A model generated the notes under the pieces. The model ran no database searches. It was given only the letters and a program-made list of their open reading frames with translations, and was not told where the DNA came from. This document shows, in pieces, positions 1 through 5,292 of a DNA stretch of 5,975 nucleotides (position 1 is its first letter; every line of letters begins with the position of its first letter). The position numbers and the translations under genes are program-made. The stretch covers positions 1 to 5,975 of the forward strand of contig NZ_CAKZIK010000038.1 of NCBI RefSeq assembly GCF_936933875.1. The letters run 5' to 3'. Origin of the DNA: an uncultured Chryseobacterium sp. GTDB lineage: Bacteria; Bacteroidota; Bacteroidia; Flavobacteriales; Weeksellaceae.

Positions 1-35
1 AAAGTTAATTTTTTTGAAAAGTACGCAGTAGTCAT
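1..35 (-). CDS. Start of a protein gene that leaves the window (partial)
   Basis: On the minus strand an ATG at 35..33 opens a frame reading MTTAYFSKKLT that stays open to the window edge. Only about 11 codons are visible, so no product can be named. The start is supported mainly by its position: a good Bacteroidetes -7 element lies 11 bases upstream, giving a very short leader like those of the other genes here. The ATG could be fortuitous and the true start could lie further left. Confidence 0.4.
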   Translation of the reverse strand, partial: MTTAYFSKKLT

Positions 36-46
36 TTAATATTTTG

Positions 47-76
47 CAAAAATACAAAATAAAATCGGCACATCAA
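47..76 (-). promoter_or_regulatory. Bacteroidetes-type promoter reading left out of the window
   Basis: Read on the minus strand, TTG at 76..74 is followed after 19 bases by TATTTTTG at 54..47. This matches the Bacteroidetes sigma factor consensus (TTTG/TTG at about -33, TAnnTTTG at -7) with ideal spacing. Transcription would begin near position 41 and reach the ATG at 35 after only a few bases. Motif matches in AT-rich DNA can arise by chance, but the spacing and the adjoining start codon support this one. Confidence 0.5.
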
Positions 77-223
77 TAAATAATTTACATCGGCAGAAAG
101 AAAAGCAAAAATGCATTAGCGATTTTAGTTTTAGATGTGGAAATTATATAATAAAAAATATGACATTATAACAACGCAGCGGTACAATACTTGTAATTTT
201 AAATCAAAATAAAAACGACAGCA
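77..223. other. AT-rich intergenic stretch with no clear feature
   Basis: This gap separates the leftward promoter from the 84-residue gene starting at 224. It holds no open frame of note and no RNA-like hairpin. The best candidate for a promoter of the downstream gene is TAATTTTA at 194-201, which matches TAnnTTTG except for the last base but has no recognisable -33 partner. ATCGGCA occurs twice (64-70 and 89-95), which is too short to call a repeat. Confidence 0.3.
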
Positions 224-478
224 ATGGGCGAAAATATATTATCGGTAGAAGATTTAAAATTCCTTGAGAATTTGCACTCCAAATATGGTTTGGAGTTTTT
301 AAGATGTGATGATGCGGGAATAAAAATTAATAATGAAGAAATTATTTCTGATGATATTTCGCAAGCAGATAATTTCAATTTATTAGCTGAAATCTCCAAA
401 AAATTAAAATACAGACTGAACTCTAATTTTCAGATGAATTTTAAAACAGGTTTTCAGTTTGATGTTGTAAGAGTTTAA
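224..478 (+). CDS. Small hypothetical protein, 84 residues
   Basis: The family is not recognised. The protein is small, acidic to neutral, rich in Asn, Lys, Glu and Ile, with a single Cys (in the motif RCDDAG). There is no signal peptide or membrane segment, so it should be cytoplasmic. An N-terminal part with helix-like heptads (SVEDLKFLENLHSKYGLEF) and a C-terminal part rich in aromatic and basic residues are visible. No Shine-Dalgarno sequence precedes the ATG, as is usual in this phylum. The gene stands alone: it is convergent with pepD and ends 22 bases before a strong hairpin terminator. Clean codon usage and that terminator argue that it is real. A minus-strand open frame over the same bases (199-399) is judged a shadow. 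Confidence 0.65.
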   Translation: MGENILSVEDLKFLENLHSKYGLEFLRCDDAGIKINNEEIISDDISQADNFNLLAEISKKLKYRLNSNFQMNFKTGFQFDVVRV

Positions 479-497
479 ACTCTTTGACTTCTTATAT

Positions 498-529
498 AAA
501 AAAGTCCGCAAATTGCGGACTTTCTTTAT
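498..529. terminator. Bidirectional intrinsic terminator between the 84-residue gene and pepD
   Basis: Positions 501-523 form a near-perfect palindrome: arms AAAGTCCGC and GCGGACTTT around an AAATT loop. It is followed by a T-rich stretch on the plus strand and preceded by six A residues (498-503) that give a U-tract on the minus strand. It sits in the 54-base gap between the two convergent stop codons and can serve both genes. Confidence 0.88.
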
Positions 530-532
530 TTA

Positions 533-1975
533 TTATTTGTTAGGAATATTGGCTAAAATTTCTTTCAGGTAACCCCAGAATTTTTGGGTTGAGGGAATAT
601 TGGCCCTTTCATCCGGCGAATGCGCTCCTTTAATGGTTGGTCCAAAACTTACCATTTCCATCTGAGGATAATTCGCGCCGATAATTCCACATTCCAAACC
701 TGCGTGACAAGCAACTACATGCGGTTTTGCACCGAAATCTTTTTCGTAGATTCCTTCCATTAATTTTACAATTTCGGAACCCGGTTTTGGTTTCCAACCT
801 GGATAAGAACCGGAAAATTCAACGTTCATTCCGGCCAATTCGAAAACAGATTTTAACTGTTCTGCCACGGCAAATTTTGTAGAATCTACAGAAGAACGGG
901 TAAGATTTAAAATTTTTAGTTCGCCGTGTTTTAATTCTACTCTCGCTACGTTATTGGATGCTTCCACCAAATCAGCTACATCAGGTGACATTCTGTAAAC
1001 ACCGTTATGCGCAGCTTTCAAAGCTAAAATAATTTTCTTTGAATCTTCTTCTGAAATGGCTTTTTCAGGAGCAGAAAAATTCTCGATGGTTATGGCTAAA
1101 TCTTTTTCAACTGAAGCAAATTCTTCCAAAATTGCATTTTTAAGTGACGTTGCTGCTTCGATAAATTCCGGAGCGTTGCGAACCGAAAAAACTGCCGAAG
1201 CTTCTCTTGGAATTGCATTTCGTAAACCTCCTCCATCAATAGAAATCAGCTGAATATTTTGATCATACAATCCGGTAAACAAAAGCCTTCCCAAAATGAC
1301 ATTGGAATTTCCGAAACCTTTATGAATATCCATTCCGGAATGTCCTCCCTGCAAACCTTTTACATTAATTTTCACCAACATTCCTTTTTCGTCCTCCAAT
1401 TCGTACGTTTGCATTGCCGTAACATCCACTCCTCCTGCGCAACCGATATCGATTTCGTCATCTTCTTCAGTATCCAAATTCAATAAAATATCTCCGTGAA
1501 GCTGTCCCGGTTTCAAACCTAAAGCTCCGGTCATTCCGGTTTCCTCATCAATCGTGAAAAGTGCTTCCAAAGCAGGATGAGGAATATCCGAGCTTTCTAA
1601 AACAGACATAATCGCAGCAACACCTAATCCATTATCCGCACCTAAAGTTGTACCTTTTGCTTTCACCCAATCACCATCGATTTCCATCTGGATTCCCTGC
1701 GTTTCAAAGTCGAAATTAACATCGCTGTTTTTTTGGCAAACCATATCGAGGTGACTTTGCATTACGATAGATTTTCGGTCTTCCATTCCCGGAGTTGCAG
1801 GTTTTTTGATGATGACGTTTCCTACCTCATCAACAGAAGTTTCGAGACCAAGGTTTTCGCCGAAATTTTTAATGAATTCAATTACTTTTCCTTCTTTTTT
1901 GGAAGGTCTTGGAACCGCGTTCAATGCTGAAAAATTTTTCCAAATCACTTGCGGTTCAATATTGGATAAAGGCAT
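533..1975 (-). CDS. pepD: Aminoacyl-histidine dipeptidase (PepD, M20 metallopeptidase)
   Basis: This cytoplasmic zinc dipeptidase hydrolyses dipeptides such as carnosine-type Xaa-His and many unspecific dipeptides, serving peptide turnover. The 480-residue length is normal for PepD (about 485). Metal-site motifs of the M20 family are all visible: SHLDMV with His75 and Asp77, GADNGLG with bridging Asp114, the catalytic DEETG with Glu144/Glu145, LNLDTEE with Asp168, and GAHSPDE with His452 near the C-terminus. HAGLECG around residue 424 is also typical of PepD. The dimerisation (lid) domain lies between roughly residues 200 and 390. The start is the ATG at 1975; a -7 element TAAATTTG at 1999..1992 implies a leader of about 10 bases. 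The gene looks intact and monocistronic, with its own promoter and a downstream hairpin terminator. Confidence 0.95.
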   Translation of the reverse strand: MPLSNIEPQVIWKNFSALNAVPRPSKKEGKVIEFIKNFGENLGLETSVDEVGNVIIKKPATPGMEDRKSIVMQSHLDMVCQKNSDVNFDFETQGIQMEIDGDWVKAKGTTLGADNGLGVAAIMSVLESSDIPHPALEALFTIDEETGMTGALGLKPGQLHGDILLNLDTEEDDEIDIGCAGGVDVTAMQTYELEDEKGMLVKINVKGLQGGHSGMDIHKGFGNSNVILGRLLFTGLYDQNIQLISIDGGGLRNAIPREASAVFSVRNAPEFIEAATSLKNAILEEFASVEKDLAITIENFSAPEKAISEEDSKKIILALKAAHNGVYRMSPDVADLVEASNNVARVELKHGELKILNLTRSSVDSTKFAVAEQLKSVFELAGMNVEFSGSYPGWKPKPGSEIVKLMEGIYEKDFGAKPHVVACHAGLECGIIGANYPQMEMVSFGPTIKGAHSPDERANIPSTQKFWGYLKEILANIPNK

Positions 1976-1991
1976 AAATTTTTGATTTCCT

Positions 1992-1999
1992 CAAATTTA
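1992..1999 (-). promoter_or_regulatory. -7 promoter element of pepD
   Basis: On the minus strand 1999..1992 reads TAAATTTG, a full match to the Bacteroidetes TAnnTTTG element, 16 bases upstream of the pepD ATG. The region about 19-20 bases further upstream reads TTTC on the minus strand (around 2023-2020), a weak -33 match lying in the loop of the neighbouring terminator hairpin. Confidence 0.55.
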
Positions 2000-2004
2000 A
2001 GAAT

Positions 2005-2034
2005 AAAAAAACGCCTCTGAAATTGCAGAAGCGT
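2005..2034 (-). terminator. Intrinsic terminator of the lipoprotein operon
   Basis: ACGCCTCTG (2011-2019) pairs with CAGAAGCGT (2026-2034) with one internal mismatch and a six-base loop. On the minus strand the hairpin is followed by a run of six T residues (2010..2005). It lies about 24 bases after the stop of the minus-strand lipoprotein gene and insulates it from pepD, whose promoter begins almost at once. Confidence 0.75.
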
Positions 2035-2057
2035 ATATTTTTAATTTTTATCATTTT

Positions 2058-2552
2058 TTAACAGCCACATTCGCCGTAAATTGGTGTGGTAACAGTTTTT
2101 CCTTCAGGATTTGTAACTTTCATTTCTCCTTCAAACATCATTACTTCCTCCATTTCCTTTACTTTTTTTCCGGTAATACTGATTTTATAACCATTTCCGT
2201 CCACATTTTTCTCAAGCTTTTCGGGATTGATATCTACTTCTTCCGTTGGAATTTTCACCATCTGTCCATTAACATTAATGAATGCATTTTTCCCATAATC
2301 GTCGATGTAAATATATTTTTCCGCATCAAAATCAATCTTACTTTTTGCAAAATAACAGGAGCAGCCTTCCACTTCAGCCGGAAAACCGAATGATTTTAAC
2401 TGAAAAGGTTCGTTATTCTGCTTATTTGAAACAGATTGAAGTTGTGTGGGTCTTCCATTTTCGGTCGATTTTTCGATACTGATTTTTTCGGTATCTTTTT
2501 TACATGAAACCGCCATCAATAAAAGAAAAATAATTGCTGTGTTTTTAACCAT
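2058..2552 (-). CDS. Lipoprotein with CxC...CxC motif, function unknown
   Basis: The 164-residue protein starts with a lipoprotein signal peptide: MVKN, a hydrophobic stretch AIIFLLLMA, then a lipobox ending in AVSC with Cys17 as the lipidated residue. The +2 to +4 residues (KKD) fit a flavobacterial outer-membrane lipoprotein, though which leaflet it faces cannot be told. The first 40 mature residues are polar and probably disordered. The globular part carries two paired cysteines, GCSC at Cys64/Cys66 and the terminal GECGC with Cys162/Cys164, which could bind a metal or form disulfides. I do not recognise a named family. The gene lies just downstream of the tubby-like gene on the same strand, 9 bases after the end of that gene's displaced tail frame, so the two are probably co-transcribed. 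A hairpin terminator follows. Confidence 0.8.
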   Translation of the reverse strand: MVKNTAIIFLLLMAVSCKKDTEKISIEKSTENGRPTQLQSVSNKQNNEPFQLKSFGFPAEVEGCSCYFAKSKIDFDAEKYIYIDDYGKNAFINVNGQMVKIPTEEVDINPEKLEKNVDGNGYKISITGKKVKEMEEVMMFEGEMKVTNPEGKTVTTPIYGECGC

Positions 2553-2561
2553 AAATAAATT

Positions 2562-2660
2562 TTATCCTTTCGCTCTTTCTAAAAGTACCATCATCAAGAA
2601 AGAAAGTACCACCAAAGATTCGTCTTCATCATCGATATCTATTATCTGCTTAACTGAAAA
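2562..2660 (-). other. Displaced C-terminal tail of the tubby-like gene (frameshifted)
   Basis: Beyond the stop of the tubby-like frame, another minus-strand frame reads KQIIDIDDEDES followed by LVVLSFLMMVLLERAKG and a TAA at 2564..2562. It has an acidic segment, a hydrophobic helix and a basic end, and looks like protein rather than spacer. It has no start codon of its own apart from Leu/Met codons inside the hydrophobic part. Adding one base near 2645-2660, for example in TTAAG or in the TTTT run, would join it to the upstream gene and give RFQLKQIIDIDDEDES or RFSVKQIIDIDDEDES. I read it as the true C-terminus of that protein, lost by a single-base deletion or a sequencing error. Family ends of the form 'LLMMxLLERxxG' are from memory. 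Confidence 0.65.
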
Positions 2661-3166
2661 CGTCTTCCGATGAGCGACGGCATCTTTTTCAGTTTGAAAT
2701 ATTCTTTTCCGGCAGAATCTTTTACCGTGTAAGAAGGATTTAAAAAATATCCTGTAAACATCCCAACAATAGGCAATTCGCCAATAAATCCATCTAAAAT
2801 CTTCACCCAGGCATTATCTTCGTTAATCTGGTATTTCACCTGTTCGTTTTCATCAACAATGTCGTATTGGGATTTCCACAAAGAACGCATTCCTTTTCGT
2901 GCTAAACGACCGAAGTTTTTGCCATTCACCAAATCTGTCATGGAATAACTCGCGTTAAAATCCAACCAACGGTCGGCTTTAATTCTGAAAAGTTCTTTCG
3001 TTTTGCTTTCATCACTGAAAACTACAACGTCTTCTTTCAGTTTGAACATTTTTTGGCGCACGTAAGCAACATAATTTCCGTTGACATCGGTAATATTGAA
3101 ATCGCTGGAAAGCGTGGTGATTTTAAATTTAAAATCGAGCGGATAATTTAGATTTTTCAGTACCAT
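2642..3166 (-). CDS. Tubby C-terminal-like (LURP-one/scramblase-type) protein, probably frameshifted at its end
   Basis: The protein has the features of the LURP-one-related/phospholipid-scramblase superfamily: alternating beta strands with motifs such as VAYVRQKMFKLKEDVVVF, an ARKGMRSLWKSQYDI segment, a glycine/proline-rich hydrophobic stretch (LPIVGMFTGYFLNPSYTV) and YFKLKK near the end. This family folds as a tubby-like beta barrel around a central helix; its bacterial role is not established. I place the start at the ATG at 3166 (174 residues, MVLKNLNYPL). A longer frame starts with TTG at 3184, but that codon lies inside the -7 promoter element at 3182-3189, so it would not be transcribed. 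The visible frame stops at 2642; about 30 further residues appear in another frame (down to 2562), so the annotated protein is probably shortened. It heads an operon with the lipoprotein gene. Confidence 0.75.
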   Translation of the reverse strand: MVLKNLNYPLDFKFKITTLSSDFNITDVNGNYVAYVRQKMFKLKEDVVVFSDESKTKELFRIKADRWLDFNASYSMTDLVNGKNFGRLARKGMRSLWKSQYDIVDENEQVKYQINEDNAWVKILDGFIGELPIVGMFTGYFLNPSYTVKDSAGKEYFKLKKMPSLIGRRFQLSR

Positions 3167-3181
3167 AGATTCAATTTTTAT

Positions 3182-3189
3182 CAAATATA
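3182..3189 (-). promoter_or_regulatory. -7 promoter element of the tubby-like gene
   Basis: The minus strand at 3189..3182 reads TATATTTG, an exact TAnnTTTG match, 15 bases upstream of the chosen ATG at 3166. It implies a leader of roughly 10 bases and excludes the upstream TTG at 3184 as a start. No convincing -33 element is seen. Confidence 0.6.
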
Positions 3190-3233
3190 TGAAAAAGAAA
3201 AGGGAAATTTCTGCAGTAAAATTTTACATTCTT

Positions 3234-3241
3234 TATATTTG
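3234..3241 (+). promoter_or_regulatory. -7 promoter element of recR
   Basis: TATATTTG, an exact TAnnTTTG match, ends only four bases before the recR ATG at 3246, so transcription should start at or next to the start codon. A weak -33 candidate (TTTCTG, 3208-3213) lies about 20 bases upstream. It diverges from an identical element at 3182-3189 on the other strand, 44 bases away. Confidence 0.6.
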
Positions 3242-3245
3242 CGTA

Positions 3246-3857
3246 ATGGACTATCCTAGTAAAGTATTGGCAAAAGCAGTGGAAGAAATCTCCGGACTTC
3301 CTGGTATTGGTAAGAAATCGGCCCTACGTTTGGCGCTTCATCTTTTGCGACAGCCAGAATCTCAGGCAATTGCTTTGGGAAATGCTTTGCAGAAGCTGGT
3401 TACAGACATTCAATATTGTAGAGAATGCCATAATTTTTCGGATTTAGAACTCTGCGACATCTGTTCGAGCCCGAAAAGAAATGGTGAAACACTTTGCATT
3501 GTTGAAGATGTTCGTGATGTGATGGCGATTGAAAATACCGGAAAATTTCAGGGAAAATATTTGGTTTTGGGCGGAAAAATTTCTCCCATGGAAGGAATTG
3601 GACCGATGCAACTTAATATCAGTTCAATAGAAAAAAAACTCAATTCCGGCGAAGTAAAAGAACTCATTTTTGCTTTAAGTGCAACCATGGAAGGTGATAC
3701 AACAGCTTATTACATCTATAAAAAGTTCAAAACTTTTGAGGTGAATTTCTCCACGATTGCACGAGGAATTTCTGTGGGTGATGAACTGGAATATGCTGAT
3801 GAAATTTCACTCGGACGTTCGATACAGAACCGACTTCCTTATAACGAAAAAGATTAA
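3246..3857 (+). CDS. recR: Recombination mediator RecR
   Basis: RecR acts with RecO (and RecF) in the cytoplasm to load RecA onto single-stranded gaps coated with SSB. From the ATG at 3246 the protein is 203 residues, the normal length. Visible are the helix-hairpin-helix (residues 10-35, with SGLPGIGKKSALRLALHLL), the Cys4 zinc finger (Cys58, Cys61, Cys70, Cys73 in CRECHNF...LCDIC), the Toprim domain beginning at LCIVEDVRD with acidic Glu87, the conserved GGKISPMEGIGP loop, and the C-terminal ARGISVGDELEYADEISLGRSI segment. An in-frame ATG at 3189 would add 19 residues, but that extension is not a RecR sequence and the promoter element at 3234-3241 lies within it, so the later start is preferred. 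A glycosyltransferase gene follows after six bases. Confidence 0.96.
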   Translation: MDYPSKVLAKAVEEISGLPGIGKKSALRLALHLLRQPESQAIALGNALQKLVTDIQYCRECHNFSDLELCDICSSPKRNGETLCIVEDVRDVMAIENTGKFQGKYLVLGGKISPMEGIGPMQLNISSIEKKLNSGEVKELIFALSATMEGDTTAYYIYKKFKTFEVNFSTIARGISVGDELEYADEISLGRSIQNRLPYNEKD

Positions 3858-3863
3858 TTTGGT

Positions 3864-4697
3864 TTGAAACTTTCCATTATCATCGTCAATTATAATGTTA
3901 CCGAGTTGTTGAGGAATTGCCTTTCTTCAATTCAAAAATACATTCAAGACATTGATTATGAAACCATTGTAATCGATAACAAATCCGAAGATGAATCTTG
4001 GAAGTTACTTCAAACCGAATTCTCAGATGTAAAGTTGATCGCTTCCGATAAAAATAATGGTTTCGCAATTGCCAACAATAAAGCAGCCAACCAAGCAAAA
4101 GGAGAATATCTTCTTTTACTGAATCCAGATACCGAAATTGAAGGTTTTTACATGAAAGAAATCCTTGGTTTCGCTGATGAACAAAAAAATTTCGGATGTT
4201 TAGGTGTGAGAATGCACGACGCAGAGGGAAATTTTCTGCCGGAAAGCAAAAGGTCTGTTCCGGATATGTTCAACACCTTTGAAAAGCTGTTCACAAATTT
4301 CAAGAAAAACAATTCAAAAACGTATTACAGAAACGATATTGATGAAAACACGGTTGCGCAAGTGGAAGTAATTACCGGTGCTTTTATGCTCATTAAAAAA
4401 GAGGTTTACCAAAAAATTGGCGGATTGGACGAAGCTTATTTTATGTATGGTGAAGACATCGATATTTGCTATACCCTCCTTAAAAATGGCTATCAGAACT
4501 GGTATTACGGGAAATCTTCCATCCTTCATCACAAAGGCGAAAGCACCGTGAAAAATGATGTTTATCTGCAAAGATTTTATGGTGCAATGCAAATCTTTAT
4601 CGATAAATATTATCGAAAAGAAAAACCACTCCAACACAAATTGCTAAGTGCGGGATTAAATTTGCGACACACGCTCGACAAAATAAAACTAAAGTAA
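3864..4697 (+). CDS. Family 2 glycosyltransferase (GT-A fold)
   Basis: The enzyme should transfer a sugar from a nucleotide-sugar to a lipid or polysaccharide acceptor at the cytoplasmic face of the membrane; donor and acceptor cannot be told. The 277 residues show the GT2 signature in order: LSIIIVNYN at the first strand, ETIVIDNKSEDES (residues 33-45), NNGFAIANN (64-72), the DXD-like NPDTE (87-91), GAFMLIKK (172-179), GLDEAYFMYGEDIDIC (187-202, with the catalytic-base region ED) and HHKGEST (222-228). This is the WcaA/rhamnosyltransferase-like branch. There is no membrane segment. The start is TTG at 3864, since an in-frame stop is the recR TAA at 3855-3857 and the next ATG would remove the nucleotide-binding strands. 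It follows recR by six bases, so they should share a transcript, ending at the hairpin at 4696-4730. Confidence 0.9.
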   Translation: MKLSIIIVNYNVTELLRNCLSSIQKYIQDIDYETIVIDNKSEDESWKLLQTEFSDVKLIASDKNNGFAIANNKAANQAKGEYLLLLNPDTEIEGFYMKEILGFADEQKNFGCLGVRMHDAEGNFLPESKRSVPDMFNTFEKLFTNFKKNNSKTYYRNDIDENTVAQVEVITGAFMLIKKEVYQKIGGLDEAYFMYGEDIDICYTLLKNGYQNWYYGKSSILHHKGESTVKNDVYLQRFYGAMQIFIDKYYRKEKPLQHKLLSAGLNLRHTLDKIKLK

Positions 4698-4731
4698 AAA
4701 GCGGCTCAAAAAAATTTTGAGCCGCTTTTTT
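4696..4731. terminator. Strong bidirectional terminator between the glycosyltransferase gene and secG
   Basis: Arms AAAAAGCGGCTCAAAA (4696-4711) and TTTTGAGCCGCTTTTT (4715-4730) form a perfect 16-pair stem with a three-base loop. It has a GC-rich core flanked by A and T tracts on both sides, so it can stop transcription in either direction. The left arm overlaps the last bases of the glycosyltransferase stop codon. Confidence 0.92.
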
Positions 4732-4753
4732 ATAAGGTATAATTAATTGCTGA

Positions 4754-5110
4754 TTAGTTTCCTGCAGGAGCCGGAGTTTGAATCGGCGCTGTAGTTGTTG
4801 TAGTTGCAGGAGCAGTTTGCTGCGTTGGAGCCGGAGCTGTTTTTTGCGTAGGAACTGGCTGTGCTGTAACGGATGGTTTTGCAGTAAGAATAACGCTCAA
4901 CAAAATCAAAACAACGATTGCAATACCTAAAGTCCAGGTTGCTTTTTCCATAAAATCATTGGTTCTCTGTACACCAAACTGTGCAGAAGAAGCACCGCCG
5001 AAAGTACTGGAAAGACCTCCACCTTTAGGGTTTTGCGCCATAACGATGATGATAAGAAGAACGCTCAAAATCATGATGAGAATCATGAATAATGTAAATA
5101 TTGTACTCAT
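4754..5110 (-). CDS. secG: Preprotein translocase subunit SecG
   Basis: SecG is the small inner-membrane subunit of the SecYEG channel and improves SecA-driven export. The 118-residue protein has two membrane helices: residues 3-24 (IFTLFMILIMILSVLLIIIVMA) and about 60-76 (LGIAIVVLILLSVILTA). Between them lies the conserved cytoplasmic SecG loop QNPKGGGLSSTFGGASSAQFGVQRTNDFMEKATW. After the second helix comes a low-complexity tail of some 40 residues rich in Pro, Thr, Ala and Gln, as in other Bacteroidetes SecG proteins; its length is expected to vary. The start is the ATG at 5110, preceded by a -7 element at 5141..5134. The gene is monocistronic, with the bidirectional hairpin at its end. 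Confidence 0.95.
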   Translation of the reverse strand: MSTIFTLFMILIMILSVLLIIIVMAQNPKGGGLSSTFGGASSAQFGVQRTNDFMEKATWTLGIAIVVLILLSVILTAKPSVTAQPVPTQKTAPAPTQQTAPATTTTTAPIQTPAPAGN

Positions 5111-5133
5111 TACTGTTTCAAAAATTTAGTGTG

Positions 5134-5141
5134 CAAATATA
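5134..5141 (-). promoter_or_regulatory. -7 promoter element of secG
   Basis: The minus strand reads TATATTTG at 5141..5134, an exact match to TAnnTTTG, 23 bases upstream of the secG ATG, which gives a short leader of about 17 bases. No clear TTG occurs at the -33 position; only a T-run is present there. Confidence 0.55.
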
Positions 5142-5292
5142 AGGATTTTGTTTAAAAAAACTGATTTTAAAATGAATAAAATTTTAATTGGGCACATTTG
5201 AAAATTTTATTAATTTTAAGTTGAAAATTTAAGATTACTAACAATTACCAGAAAATGTCAAAAAATTTCTAACAAAGTAAAAATTATATTAA
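5142..5292. other. AT-rich gap between secG and the protease-like remnant
   Basis: No gene is visible here. The gap contains an 11-base perfect inverted repeat, AATAAAATTTT at 5175-5185 and AAAATTTTATT at 5201-5211, separated by 15 bases. It lacks a GC core and a T-tract, so it is not a normal terminator. No TAnnTTTG element reads rightwards into the remnant, so the downstream module lacks an obvious promoter. Confidence 0.35.

Noticed and set aside
63..95. Direct repeat ATCGGCA
   Set aside because: Seven bases found twice in a short AT-rich gap is not enough to call a repeat or an operator.
199..399. Minus-strand open frame over the 84-residue gene
   Set aside because: It is antisense to a better-formed frame, starts inside it and has no promoter or family resemblance.
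1056..1930. Several plus-strand open frames inside pepD
   Set aside because: All lie antisense to an intact, motif-complete PepD and have low-complexity or shadow-like translations.
2282..2673. Plus-strand open frames of 66 and 75 codons
   Set aside because: They are antisense to the lipoprotein gene and the displaced tubby-like tail. The Ser-rich run is simply the complement of the acidic Asp/Glu codons.
3189..3245. 19-residue N-terminal extension of RecR
   Set aside because: The extension does not resemble RecR and contains the promoter element at 3234-3241, so it would not be transcribed from it.
3898..4637. Minus-strand open frames within the glycosyltransferase gene
   Set aside because: They are shadows of a complete GT2 gene, without a start context or recognisable domains.
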